From Basidiobolus meristosporus CBS 931.73 (Eukaryota; Basidiobolomycota; Basidiobolomycetes; Basidiobolales; Basidiobolaceae): 64,000 nucleotides of DNA. The stretch is taken from NCBI GenBank assembly GCA_002104905.1, contig MCFE01000386.1, positions 19,467 through 83,466 on the forward strand, in the 5' to 3' direction. Shown here one piece after another: positions 22,458-35,506 of the stretch (positions are counted from its first letter, which is position 1; each line of letters begins with the position of its first letter). The notes beneath the pieces were generated by a model that did no database searches, was not told where the DNA came from, and was given only the letters and a program-made list of their open reading frames with translations. A program made the position numbers and the translations under genes.

Positions 22458-22986
22458 TTGGCTAGCCTGTGACTGCTGTCTCATAGACGCACGCTTTGAG
22501 AGAATTTAGCTGGCACTGCATACAACTTTTGTTTGATCATTCCCATATCTTCTGTGTTTATCACGTTCCGGACTACCGATCAATATGAAACGAAAAAATG
22601 AAATTTTGTCACGCATTTCGACCGACCGAAAGCCAAGCAAAATCACGCAGACATTGGTAGATGAAACTTGTTCCGATTCCTACGCGATCAGAGCTTAGCT
22701 GCTTGATTGGATGGTCAAGAATTTCCCTGTTGTGTTGTTGCGCATGACACGATTGTTCACTGATTCGAGGGGTTTTCTTGATTCGTTGATTAGAGGAAAT
22801 GCACTGGACCGCTTACGATATTTACTTGTTACTGTGGCCTTTCCTTCCAACTCCTGCATTTGTGGCAGCTCAATCGACACTTTTTATTTGGCTCCATATA
22901 CTGACCCATGATGCAAGACAAGAATGGTTTGAACCGACTTTATTAACGAAACCACTGAATTTCTAAATTCTCTACAAAATTGCCAT
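22458..22986. other. Spacer between the two tandem oxidase genes
   Basis: Promoter of oxidase A and 3' end of oxidase B. Two short frames exist (22695-22911) but neither resembles a protein. No transposon or repeat end was seen, so the tandem pair shows no obvious mobile element boundary. Confidence 0.45.
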
Positions 22987-25900
22987 CTACTTGTGCACCC
23001 GGAAAATTCCCCAGTTCGATAATAGAAATTCCGTGTTCATTAGGCCAGTTCGATAAGCCCAGTCACCAGTGTAATTACTGGCATAGAATTCATTGGTGAT
23101 ACTGGTGCCTGTACTGATTCCACTGTTGACTGAAGAGACACCATGTTGCGGTGCCTTGAGCTGATCTTCCCAGGCGTGGCCGTGAAGATGGAACGGAAGC
23201 GGTCTTTCTTTGTCTAGACCGCTGACAACACGAAGATATTGTCGAACACCAGCCTGGGCATGGAAGATTGGCGTGGAGGGGTTACTATTCTGCAACCAGC
23301 TAGGTGCAGAGACTGGTTGGTTTCGGTAGTTCATTGCCTTCAGGCCCGAATCCTCGGCACCAATGCCTGCCTCATTTGGTACAGGAGTAGTGAAGTTTGC
23401 GAGGACTTGAACCGGACTGTCGTTGGCGTATGGGACAGGTTGGTTCTTTTCGCCATTTTGGAACAGGCGCAAGCCAGACTGTAAGAGCACCACCTTGTCT
23501 TGGTAAAGCAGTCTTCTGCGGTTCTCGGATTTACCATAGACATTGTTGCGGTAGTAAACATTGGCTTCTGCCCCGTGCCATTTGTCAGGTGTTTGGTGCG
23601 AGTCCAGGATCACCAGAGCTCCAATAAGCCCGTGATGCTTGTGGTTGCGAATGTCAGCGTGATCCTGAATCGGGAGAGCACCCAAATGCTGGTCGGCATA
23701 GAGACTGTAGGAGATTGTCTTCCCAGGGCCAACAGTCGAGTCCGGGTTGTAGCCGACATTCGTACCATCATCATATCTGACATCATGTTGTATGAGTGGT
23801 ACATGCATAGATACCCTATTTGACACCTTACGATTTGCATCATCTACTGGAACTCGAACAGGGAATGGCTCAGGCTCTAGCTGCTTCGGCAGAGCATTGT
23901 GCAGATGAATCAAAACACGCTCCCCTACCAGCCCTCTGATGATCAGCGGGTCGACATCCTTCCCGTTCACATTGAAGCACTCTCCGTTCTTGGGCTTGAT
24001 GATCTTGGTGGTGTGGGGATGTTGGTACCCAGTCAAGCAATAGATCAGCCCAAATGGATCACTCCACCCATCCGAGTTGTACACAATCTCCTGACGCTTT
24101 GCAGTCACGAAGTATTGGCGTTCACCAGTCACCTTGGATCTGAACTTGCTGGCTGCCCTGGTCAAGCTCTTGCCCACACCCTTGGACTGTCTCGTGTGTG
24201 CATACCGATATCTGGCGATGCTCTTCAGCAACGGCGAGTGGTAGAAGGATGATCTCCTTTCTTGAGAGTCAGGAATCGGAGGCAAGTGCTTCTGAGGGGA
24301 GTCATGAACACGAACAATGCCCCAGTTACCAAGCCATAGGTCATCCACACCACCCAGCTTGTAGAGATGATCACCAGCACTATAATCAGCCTGAACTCTG
24401 AATGTGAAACCTTCAGAGACTCCGATAGTTTGTTGATTAGTAACATTAACATGCGCAACATCTCTGAACTTTTGCCAGCGCATTCCGTGCATCTCAAAAC
24501 TATGGGCCTTATTATGCGAACCTTGCACTAAACGTATGATAATATTGTCCCCTCGGTAGGCTTCGAACAAAGTGGTCGAAGGATCCCCATACTTGTTCTT
24601 GCTACTGAACCACTCCGACGGGTCCAGTCCCTTTCTCTCGGATAAAGGCTCATTTCTGTAGTTCATCACCACTATACCTTGATCCTGTCTCATATTTTGG
24701 TTGGCAGGTGGATTGATTGCAGTGCCATTTGCATAAAATGCCGGGGTGAAATCGCCAATGAAGACAATCTTTTCTCTGAATGACTCTTCAGGACCAACCA
24801 CTATGGCACTTGTGGTGTACGGTTGTGGAGATTCTGCATTACGTGCGCTCAGGAACTTGGAGCCTTCAGGAGCCACCGGTGCCAATCCATAAAGCCCCTT
24901 CTTCTGACGATAGTTCGCAAACAAGTGGTCGTGGAAGAATACGTGACCCAGAGCATCGTCAATCCACCAACGATTCACTAGATACTTTCCGAACCGAGCC
25001 CCACTCATGTAGTTCCAACCAACAGACGCACCATCACTACTAAGCACATCAAACTTGACGAGATGTACGTGCATTCCTGCCTCACCTTCGTGTGCAACTG
25101 CCTTACATTTGGGGAACTCTTCATCAAATGGAGTGGCTGGGAATTCGTGTGGAAGGTGATTCGTGAACTGGCTTACTGCCACACTATGCTGCGTCACTCG
25201 CATTGCAAACGGCTCGTACTTGGCGGGACGACCAGTATCCGGCTTCACCGTCTCCGCCGCCGCATACATATGTCCATAAGGGTAGTGCCATCCGTATTTG
25301 TTGTATTCTACGTTTCGGGACAGAATGCTGACATTGAAGAAATCATGTTTGACCTCACGAGGTGTGGGGATCAGGGTGAAGAAGTTCCCTGGTTGAGGAT
25401 CCGAATTCATACTAGCCACCTCCAATTCGGTTGCTGGGCGATAGTCAGAACCTTTGGGGATCTTGCCTAAGAGCTCCTCTGGCCACGGGACCCTTGGGGA
25501 TTTCTGCCCGGGCGTACCAGCAATGAAGTTGGGGAAGCCTGGCTGGATCTCGCTCTTGTATGGCGGATGTGGTCTCCCTGGTAGTGGGATCAACTTGGGA
25601 ATAGGTTTACCGTCGGGATAAGTGTGGCTACCATCCTCGTAGCGGTCCAACACACGCATCATACTCCACATTCCTGTCTCGAAGTGAACGTACAAATGGC
25701 AATGGACGATGACATCGCCAATTGTCTTTAGTCTAGAGCCAGCACCGAAGTGGATATCCAAGTCCCAGGTGGTCAATGGGGACAAGGAGAAGGAGTCGAT
25801 GATGTCACTCTTACGATCACCTCTGCCTGAACTCCATTGATGGCCGTGCAAGTGGAACACGTGGGTCTCGGTAACACCAGTGTCGATCACTCTGTACCGC

Positions 25901-27053
25901 ACAGGATCTCCCGCGTATGCTCTGTAGATTGGGGTGGCTGGATCACCAAACAACCAGCTGGAATGGTGTTGTTCCTCACCGTTGACCTTGGATATCTTGC
26001 CAGCCTCCATCATTCGCCACAGCGCCAACTCCCGATTCTTCATTGGCTCCGAACGGTAGTTGAAGAAATTGATGATTGGATTCCTTGCGTAGCTTCTCCG
26101 GTACAGGGATCTTTCGTCGGGGCAGCGTTGTTCTTGATCCTCAACCGATCCTGGAAGAACATGGTGAACTCTCTGAAGGAGCAATCAGGATGTGAGTGCA
26201 TCCTCTCTTCTCCATAGAAGTCGGACACCTTCGGGCAACCTCCATGCATGGGGTAGGGATGGATATCAACATGGGTCCCATCCACGGTGGGCTTCCCGGT
26301 CACTGGATCAGTCCACAGGGAACCTTTTGGCTCTACAATGATGGCTCCGAACAGTCCATGAACCACAGTGCCTGTGGGGGATCCATCATAATCACCACCA
26401 TCGGCGATGAGGTAGGTTCCTTCCTTTAGGCAAGGCCATTCATACTCCTTCTCTTCGTCAGTGCTAAGGGTACTGACATAGTTATTCCCGACCGCAGTTC
26501 CATCGTTCTTTACGTTGTACCCGAAGAGCGAAGGGTGCATTCCGACTTTACGCCCTTTAACAAGGTTTGTGAATTTGACCCGCATCTTATCACCCTGGTT
26601 GCAGCGAAGTACCAAGGGATTGACGAGGGGGTGCATAGGCAAGTCGCTGGAATTCTGGCCTATCCGGGCTAGTATATCTTCCCTATAGGGGAGGAGCTCC
26701 CTCAGATTCTTCTTCAAGGTAAACATGGCACCGTTCTCATCATAGTCGCCCCATGCATTGACAACAAACGGCATATCTATCGCTACGACCTCATAGTGCC
26801 GGGTCTGTGGGACAAGTCGATGTGGTATGCGCTCCACACTACGATCGTACTCTCCATGTCGGTAGTGCGATCGAGCGCCGCTCTGGTGGCTCTGACGAGA
26901 CCGGCTATGACGAGAATGATGGTCTGACCGGTGTCTATATGCCGACACCTCCGGTAACAAGCACAACACAAGTAGGAGCAGAATCAAGTAGACCCCGGGA
27001 TGCATGCCCCGTTCCTGGCGACGCTCACACTTCGATGATCGATTGCTGAACAT
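22987..27053 (-). pseudogene. Large multicopper oxidase B, tandem paralogue with a one-base frameshift
   Basis: Same architecture and order as oxidase A, head to tail with it, intronless. The start is the ATG at 27053 (signal region: LILLLLVLCLLPEVSA). The reading frame is open to about 26080 and resumes in another frame at the sequence NFFNYRSEPMKNREL, which both copies share. There is no GT..AG pair that could remove the shift, and the total length (4067 nt) is one base short of a multiple of three. The fault sits in a short non-conserved linker after DPCTG, between 26060 and 26095. Downstream the frame is intact for 1050 codons, with HLHGHQW, HCHLYVHFETGMW, HVHLVKFD and FFHDH all kept. So it is either a very recent pseudogene or an assembly error in a functional gene. 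The C-terminus ends WGIFRVHK. Confidence 0.8.
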
Positions 27054-27111
27054 CATCAGTGGTACCAGAATCTACCTGAACTGATACCATTTGCCCATTA
27101 GCCACTCGATC

Positions 27112-27119
27112 TATTTATA
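27112..27119 (-). promoter_or_regulatory. TATA box of oxidase B
   Basis: TATAAATA on the minus strand, 59 nt before the ATG at 27053, the same spacing as in oxidase A. Confidence 0.75.
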
Positions 27120-28010
27120 CTCCGCTCGGTAACCACATTCACGAAACATCCGCAGTATGCGGGATTTAAGCTACAATGATTTGAATGAACTGATGTGTTC
27201 TAGGTGCAAACACTCGCCCACAGCCAAATCCAACCGTTTCACCCGCTTATGTTGGTCGAAATCGGCAGTTTGGAAACAACCGAATGAAACGTCGTTACGA
27301 GTCTTGGATGCCAATCTCATCGGGATGTTGGCAAATGGGCTCGGATGGCCCGTTCCTGTACATTTCAAAGTGAGACTAACCTCTGTCAAAGCTCACTCCA
27401 CCAACGAGCCCACTCAACAAACTCCGCATGACGATTGTCAGCTTTGTCACCGCTACGGTTGAACTAATACATTTAATGATAGTAGAGAAAAGCAAGTATG
27501 GAGGTTCAAAAGCAAATTACACAAAAAATAACATACGGCTAATTGTTGGGTTCTATCTTCGTCTAGTGCCATGGTGTGGAATCATTAAAAAAAGGTAGAA
27601 GATGACGAAAATAAAAATACATGGGGCAAAAAATTGACACAGGGGGAAATCATAATGTGAAGATGCGGCTTCTATATTGTAACAGTTCGGCTATGCAAAA
27701 ATCAAAAACAGGGTGGATGGATTATATGCACATGTAATAAATGGATCATTACATGATGTTCGTCATGTGAAGCAGCTTCACACACCATCCACGCTCAGTA
27801 TCTTGATATATCTTGAGATATAGCGGCCGCGTGACATCATTTTATCATCGTCGTCTTCGAAAAGGTCCTGCCCAGACAGGCAAGTAGGAAAAGGTATTGA
27901 ATGCTTGAACGAAGCTAGTGTACAATAATGCGCGTGGGATAAGACAAATTTCAAAGAGATCACCTGCTCTTTTCCCTCCGGAGGCTCTACAAATCTAGAA
28001 AATCATTGGC
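27120..28010. other. Intergenic region between oxidase B and DED1
   Basis: Contains an ATG-initiated 101-codon frame at 27157-27462 (+) with no recognisable domain; I do not call it a gene. The right half is the AT-rich 3' flank of DED1. Confidence 0.4.
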
Positions 28011-30060
<2,050 letters not shown>

Positions 30061-30770
30061 TATGTTGGGAAAAAGGTAGGATTATTGAACAAAGAAAAAG
30101 TAGATAAATTATCCTCTTTAGGATAGGAAAGGAGAGAGAATAAATGCACCCCTATGACACTTAAAAGGAAGCTATATGAAAGGGGTGAACACTCGATGGA
30201 AAATAGCCAATCTTCAGGGGGTCCGGTTTTTTTTTCAGTGTTTTCATGATTGGGCCTTTGAATGAAGTGAATTCCTTCAACTATGATTGTCTAATGAAGT
30301 CAACCGACACCAAGATTAATTTGATGAAACCCCATATCGCAGTTTTTTCCGGAACGCAGAGGCAATCCATTGGTCCATCTTAGATAAGAACTACGAGAAT
30401 AACCAAGCTAATATCCCTGGGGCACAAGCTCAGCCTACCATTGGCCCAATCTGGATTCTGACATGATTTTTTTTTATGTCTGCTTGAATGTTACTTACGG
30501 GCTAGTGTGGTGATTTTGATCTTGTATACATGGTTGTCCCAAAAAGGCTTTGTTGATCTTATGATATTAAGTGTTACTCTAAAGCTTATCGACCGCTAAC
30601 TGGCTTAACTTATGCCTTGTTCCCATTGTTCGCATTGTTCCTCGGTTTGCTCCATTTGCTCGGGATCTAATTGATTGGCTGGGTTGGTCGTGTCAAATGT
30701 CTCCGGAAAATACTTTTCTTTATTGCACTGTAAACGTTGTGCTTGGCCAAAATCACTCATACCAAAGATC
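30061..30770. other. Divergent promoter region between DED1 and URA3
   Basis: About 700 nt, AT-rich, with T-runs near 30228 and 30468. No TATA box close to either start. No coding frame of note. Confidence 0.5.
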
Positions 30771-31705
30771 ATGTCCTCCAGAACTTATGCTGAACGCGCT
30801 GCTGCTCACCCCAATCCTCTGGCTAAAGGAGTTCCTAGAGCTTATGGAGCGCAAGAAGTCCAACCTTTCTATCGCTGCCGATGTGTCCAGCAAGAAGGAG
30901 CTCCTTGAGTTGGCCGACGTGTTGGGCCCCTACATTTGTCTTTTCAAGGTTGCCTTTCTATGTCTTCAATTCTCTAACCTCACACCTGTCTGACCAGTTT
31001 TCGCCTCTCAGACCCACATTGATATTGTTGATGACTTCGACCAAGATCTTGTGGACCAACTTTCCGCTTTGGCCTTGAAGCACGATTTCATGATTTTCGA
31101 GGACCGCAAGTTCGCTGATATCGGTTGGTGTTAAATTTACCCACTGCTCTTGACTGCAATGAAGGCTTATCACGGGAAATTGTTGCTGACCACTAAACTC
31201 TCCAGGGAATACTGTCAAAAATCAATATTCTTCCGGGGTTTACCACATTGCTTCATGGTCTCATATCACCAACTGCCACCCACTTCCTGGTGAAGGGATT
31301 ATCAGCGGCTTGAAAGAAGTCGGTCTCCCATTGAACCGAGGCCTGCTTTTGCTCGCCGAGATGTCCTCTGCTGGTTCGTTGGCGACCGGTGAATATACCA
31401 AGATCTCTGTTGAGATGGCCCGTCGTCACAAAGACTTCGTCATTGGATTTGTTGCCGGACGTCGCTTAACCGAGGAGTCCGAGAACTTCATCTATTTTAC
31501 TCCTGGTGTTGGTCTTGATACTACCGGAGATGGCTTGGGCCAACAATACCGCACCCCCCGCAATGTGATTCTCGAGTGCGGCTCTGATGTGATTATTGTT
31601 GGACGTGGTATCTATGGTCCAGGCAAGGATCGTATTGCCCAAGCTAAGCGTTATCGCGAGGCTGGGTGGAGCGCCTATTTAGAGAAGATCGGCCACTCTG
31701 CCTAA
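30771..31705 (+). CDS. URA3: Orotidine 5'-phosphate decarboxylase with an apparent +1 frameshift
   Basis: Converts OMP to UMP, the last step of de novo pyrimidine synthesis, in the cytosol. Exons 30771-30948, 31012-31123 and 31206-31705 (introns 63 and 82 nt). The catalytic Asp-Lys-x-x-Asp group is present in [13 protein letters not shown], spliced across intron 2, and the phosphate-binding end TPGVGLD... and [13 protein letters not shown] is intact. The N-terminus from the ATG at 30771 is canonical ([19 protein letters not shown]), but the next conserved stretch ([19 protein letters not shown]) is in another frame. One extra base is present in AAAGGAG at 30825-30831. The exon total, 790 nt, is one more than a multiple of three. 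A second ATG at 30787 lies in the downstream frame and could give a protein with an altered N-terminus. Sequencing error or recent mutation are equally possible. Confidence 0.9.
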
Positions 31706-31845
31706 GCTAAAGTGGGTACTATGTTTGGCTAATAAAAAACCCTATCCTCTCTTTGAAGGCATATACATGATATGTAAATAAAATGAATGATAAGGTTAAG
31801 ATGGGAACATGCATTTATTTGTATATAGTGTTCTTCACCTTTACT

Positions 31846-32397
31846 TTATGATTCAACGCTCAATGTGGAAACTCCAATCAGCCCAACATCTTCTATTAAC
31901 CCAGTGAGCCAGACGCTAATCTCAATCTGACCAAGTCTGTAGATCGCAAGATCACTGGACTGAAAGTATTGGTCAAAGACCTTCTTTAGGTTGGAAAACT
32001 TTGAAGAATCTTCGAGGGCGTCGAAGAAAGCCCCAAAGGAGGTTTGCGTTTCGGCAACAGGTGCGTCAAGTTTAATCAGCTGGGAGAATTCCTCGACGGA
32101 CGGGAGTTTGGTGGTGGAGAGGCGCTTCTCGGATATTTTGCTGGATGGAATGAAGAAGAAGGTGAACGGATAGTCTGCTTCACTGATATAAAGCAAATCC
32201 TCGGTGGCGTCTAGGAGGTCGGTCCGGATCTGCTTCACCAACTCCGGATTCTTGCTGTGCTCGACCTCGACCTCGTCCTCGACCTCAGAAGCCTGACTTT
32301 CGTCTTGTGCGACATTTTCCTGGCGCTTTTGGGCAAGCTCCTTGTCGGTCTTGTTTTGTTTTTGAAGAAAAGCCAAGTAATCGGAATCTGAGCTCAT
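31846..32397 (-). CDS. NuiA-like (nuclease A inhibitor fold) protein
   Basis: 183 residues, intronless, start ATG at 32397. The first 55 residues are acidic and charged (DEVEVEHSK) and probably disordered. From residue 60 a compact domain follows: DLLYISEADYPFTFFFIP, then LPSVEEFSQLI, and at the end RLGQIEISVWLTGL with DVGLIGVSTLSVE. This pattern is that of the NuiA family, named for a bacterial inhibitor of non-specific nucleases. Fungal members are common, and their function there is not established. It converges with URA3; the two stop codons are 141 nt apart. Confidence 0.7.
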   Translation of the reverse strand: MSSDSDYLAFLQKQNKTDKELAQKRQENVAQDESQASEVEDEVEVEHSKNPELVKQIRTDLLDATEDLLYISEADYPFTFFFIPSSKISEKRLSTTKLPSVEEFSQLIKLDAPVAETQTSFGAFFDALEDSSKFSNLKKVFDQYFQSSDLAIYRLGQIEISVWLTGLIEDVGLIGVSTLSVES

Positions 32398-32857
32398 TGT
32401 GGGTCAAGTCTAAGGTTGTCGAGAAAGGGATTTCGCTATTTTTACCAGCAGTGACTGTAGTTCGTCATAGCATAAATGCGGGTAAGTGTAATTCAAAAGT
32501 GCTGGTATGACATCACCAGATATTTGAGGCTTGGCGAAGAATTCAACTAACTAAAAATCGATGGTTATTTCTAAGAACTGGGCTAAAAATACGTCAAATT
32601 GATCATTGGAGAATTGATTTCAACTTCTCATTTTGATGCATAAATGATGGTTTCTAAATATACAGATCATGTAAGGGGGATGTATATCTCACGAAGTCCC
32701 ATTAGGGGCAGCTTTGGTCTAAATAGGTGCAGCATTAATTACTTGGTTGAGCTGTAGTTAGTAGAACCTACTGCATGTATAAAAAGGGGTCATGTGCCAG
32801 AAGTCACCATCGTGTAATTCCCTTTTCATTTCCAACCCATATCCTCCCTTGGACCTA
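32398..32857. other. Intergenic region between diverging NuiA-like and ECL1-like genes
   Basis: Promoter region for both. AT-rich; a TATAAAAA box lies at about 32776-32785, 75 nt before the ECL1-like ATG. No other feature. Confidence 0.45.
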
Positions 32858-33196
32858 ATGGACACAAACTGGTGTATAATATGCGACAAGCACACCCAGG
32901 TATGTTTATCCTCAAGACGTGTCCAACGACCAGATTGCTAACTGAACATATGTCGATAGGGCGGTATCTATTGTAGTCACCAGTGTAAACTCCAAGACGC
33001 TCAATCATCCAGTCTATACTGTAATCACACTGGGGGGCACACTGGTAGGCCTAGGAGGGACAATGTAATCTCGACAAAAATTTGGTCCCCACGCCTCGTT
33101 AATAGAAGAAGGGGTTTTCGTTCTTCTGTATATACAGAGAATGGTTCGCTTAATACCTCTATACGTACTTCGCCCTCTTTAGTACTTATTTTGTAA
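32858..33196 (+). CDS. Small cysteine-rich protein resembling the ECL1 family
   Basis: Spliced gene of two short exons, 32858-32899 and 32960-33196, with a 60-nt intron (GTATGT...GCTAACT...GATAG). It encodes 92 residues. The N-terminus reads MDTNWCIICDKHTQ, then across the junction GGIYCSHQCKLQDAQSSSLYC. The CxxC ... YCSxxC spacing with Trp before the first Cys is that of the fungal ECL1 family (small zinc-binding proteins linked to chronological lifespan and stress in fission yeast). The rest is Ser, Arg and Thr-rich. The splice joins the two Cys pairs in one frame, which supports the gene model. The exact family is an inference from this motif. Confidence 0.6.
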
Positions 33197-33314
33197 ACAT
33201 AATGTCAACCCATAGTGAAAACACCCCTGGCGGGATTGCTTCACTAATAAAGCCTCCAGAATAATCACAACAGCGTACGTTTGTAAGCTCTTTATTCAAA
33301 TATCATCAACAAAT

Positions 33315-34896
33315 TTACACAATGTAGGTTGAGCTACTCACATTTCCACCCTTTCCTGTCCAGTTGGTATGGACATAGGTACCTGGCTTGTCAAGTAGCT
33401 CGTAGGTATGTGCACCGAAATAGTCACGCTGTGCTTGCAGTAGGCTAGCAGGGAGAGTACCAGTGCGGTATCCATCATAGAAAGCTAACCCAGTAGAGAT
33501 GGCGGGCAATGATATGCCAAGGGTGACCGCTTGTGAAACGACCACTCTCCAATCCTTATGGGATTCGGCAAGGGCTTTGCGGAAGAAATCATCAAATAGC
33601 AAGGATTCAAGTTTCTGGTTTTTTTGATAAGCGTTTCGGATGTCTCCCAAGAAGGCACTTCTGATAATACAGCCACCACGCCACATAAGAGCAATGCCGC
33701 CATAGTTAAGCTCCCAATCATTTTCTTTGGCCGCTTCTCTTAACAACATGAAGCCTTGAGTGTATGAAATAATCTTGGAAGCGTATAACGCTTTGCCTAT
33801 TTGTCTGGTAAATTCCTTCTTGTCGCCGGTAAATTTGGCGTCTGGGCCATCTAGAATTTTACTGGCCCTTACACGCTCATCTTTCAGTGCTGAGAGACAG
33901 CGCGAGAACACAGCTTCTCCAATCAAGGTGATAGGAACGCCCATGTCGAGGGCAGATATGGCAGTCCACTTTCCTGTTCCCTTTTGGCCAGCAGTGTCGC
34001 GAATCTTGGTGACGAGGGGCTTGCCGTCGGTATCCTTGAATCTTACGATGTCGCGGGTGATTTCAATCAGGTACGAATCCAATTCACCTTTGTTCCATCC
34101 CTCAAAGACATCGCCTATTTCTTCATGGGTAAGGCCAAGTCCATCCTTCAGCAGGCTGTAGGCTTCGCAAATTAATTGCATATCACCATACTCGATTCCG
34201 TTGTGGACCATCTTGACATAGTGCCCGGCACCTGTGCCGCCAACCCAGTCACAGCAGGGCTCGCCATCAGCTTTGGCGGAAATCGCTTGGAAGATCGGTC
34301 TGATGTGTTCCCAGGCCTGGACGGAGCCTCCAGGCATAAGACTTGGGCCATATCGTGCCCCTTCTTCACCACCCGAAACGCCACAGCCAACAAAGTAGAA
34401 TCCCTTGGATTCAAGCTCTTTACATCTCCGAAGAGTATCGGGAAAGTGGGAGTTACCACCATCAATGATGATGTCGCCCTTTTCCAAGTGGGGGACGATC
34501 TGTTCAATGAATGAGTCCACAGCAGAACCGGCCTTGACCATCAACATCACTCTTCTGGGGCTCTTTAGCTTTTTGCACATCTCCTCGATACTGTGGGCTC
34601 CGATGATCTTTGTTCCTACAGAGTATTACCAATATAAATACGCATCTACGACAGGCCAGAGCCGGAGATACTCACCCTTTGCTTCGTTGTTCAAAAAGTC
34701 ATCGACCTTCGATACGGTTCTGTTGAATGCACAGACAACGAATCCATGGTCATTCATGTTGAGGATTAAGTTCTGACCCATCACGGCGAGGCCGATCACG
34801 GCAATATCGGCACTAGACACACAAAGAGCGAGGTTAGTTCCAGAGCTTGCACTGTGGATAGTTTAGAAAGCTCACTGACGTAGCATCTTTGGACAT
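33315..34896 (-). CDS. GND1: 6-phosphogluconate dehydrogenase, decarboxylating
   Basis: Cytosolic enzyme of the oxidative pentose phosphate pathway; it oxidises 6-phosphogluconate to ribulose 5-phosphate, CO2 and NADPH. Exons (minus): 34896-34880, 34812-34676, 34615-33315, introns 67 and 60 nt, 484 residues, the normal length. The first exon codes only five residues plus two bases. NADP site GLAVMGQNL, substrate and catalytic stretch GGNSHFPDT, GCGVSGGEEGARYGPSLMPG, and GAGHYVKMVHNGIEYGDMQ with the catalytic Lys. The C-terminal tail GTYVHTNWTGKGG is the segment that closes the neighbouring active site in the dimer. It is divergent from UBP6. Confidence 0.97.
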
Positions 34897-35506
34897 TTTG
34901 GACGGGTTTGATATGAAAACAAGAGTATTCGGTTTTGTCGGGCTGGTCTTGCCTCGTATTTATATGGATACCGGGGAGATGACGAATAAGCTGACGTTTA
35001 TCTTCACCAAGTTCCATTTGTTGTTGGGTATCTCTTTACTAAGATTCGGATTACAAAAAACAATACCGATTAACCCGCTTTGAAACCAGCCACTAAGACT
35101 GGCTACTGAGAGATGGATGGGCACCCGTGTGCTGGTGATTGGGACATAAATAACCCAGTCACAAATGGCATGTTATTGATGTTCTATTGGGCTGGATGAG
35201 TGAGCGTATAATCACATCAATTTACCCAACCAAGCAACTGGCGTCGGCTAATTATCACAATTTAGAGGGTATTTCCGTTCGAGTGAGGGTTGCCATCATG
35301 TTCAATGCTAAGATTATTTCAATACGTAATCTCAAATAGGCTGGTCTCGAATCGGTGTTTGATTGGTTCTCTCCATCATAGTAACTCGAATGAGTGGCAG
35401 CAATTGCTGAGAGTACGTGATAACGATCAGAATCAGTAATCGTGTTGTATATAGGAGTTTGGGTACTCTTTGTTTCTTCGTAATATACTCTCAAGCTCTT
35501 GAAACA
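34897..35506. other. Divergent promoter region between GND1 and UBP6
   Basis: About 600 nt. A plus-strand frame at 34889-35083 is not recognisable. No TATA box near either start. Confidence 0.5.

Noticed and set aside
27157-27462. 101-codon plus-strand ORF between oxidase B and DED1
   Set aside because: No recognisable domain, no TATA box or splice signals, and it overlaps the upstream region of oxidase B.
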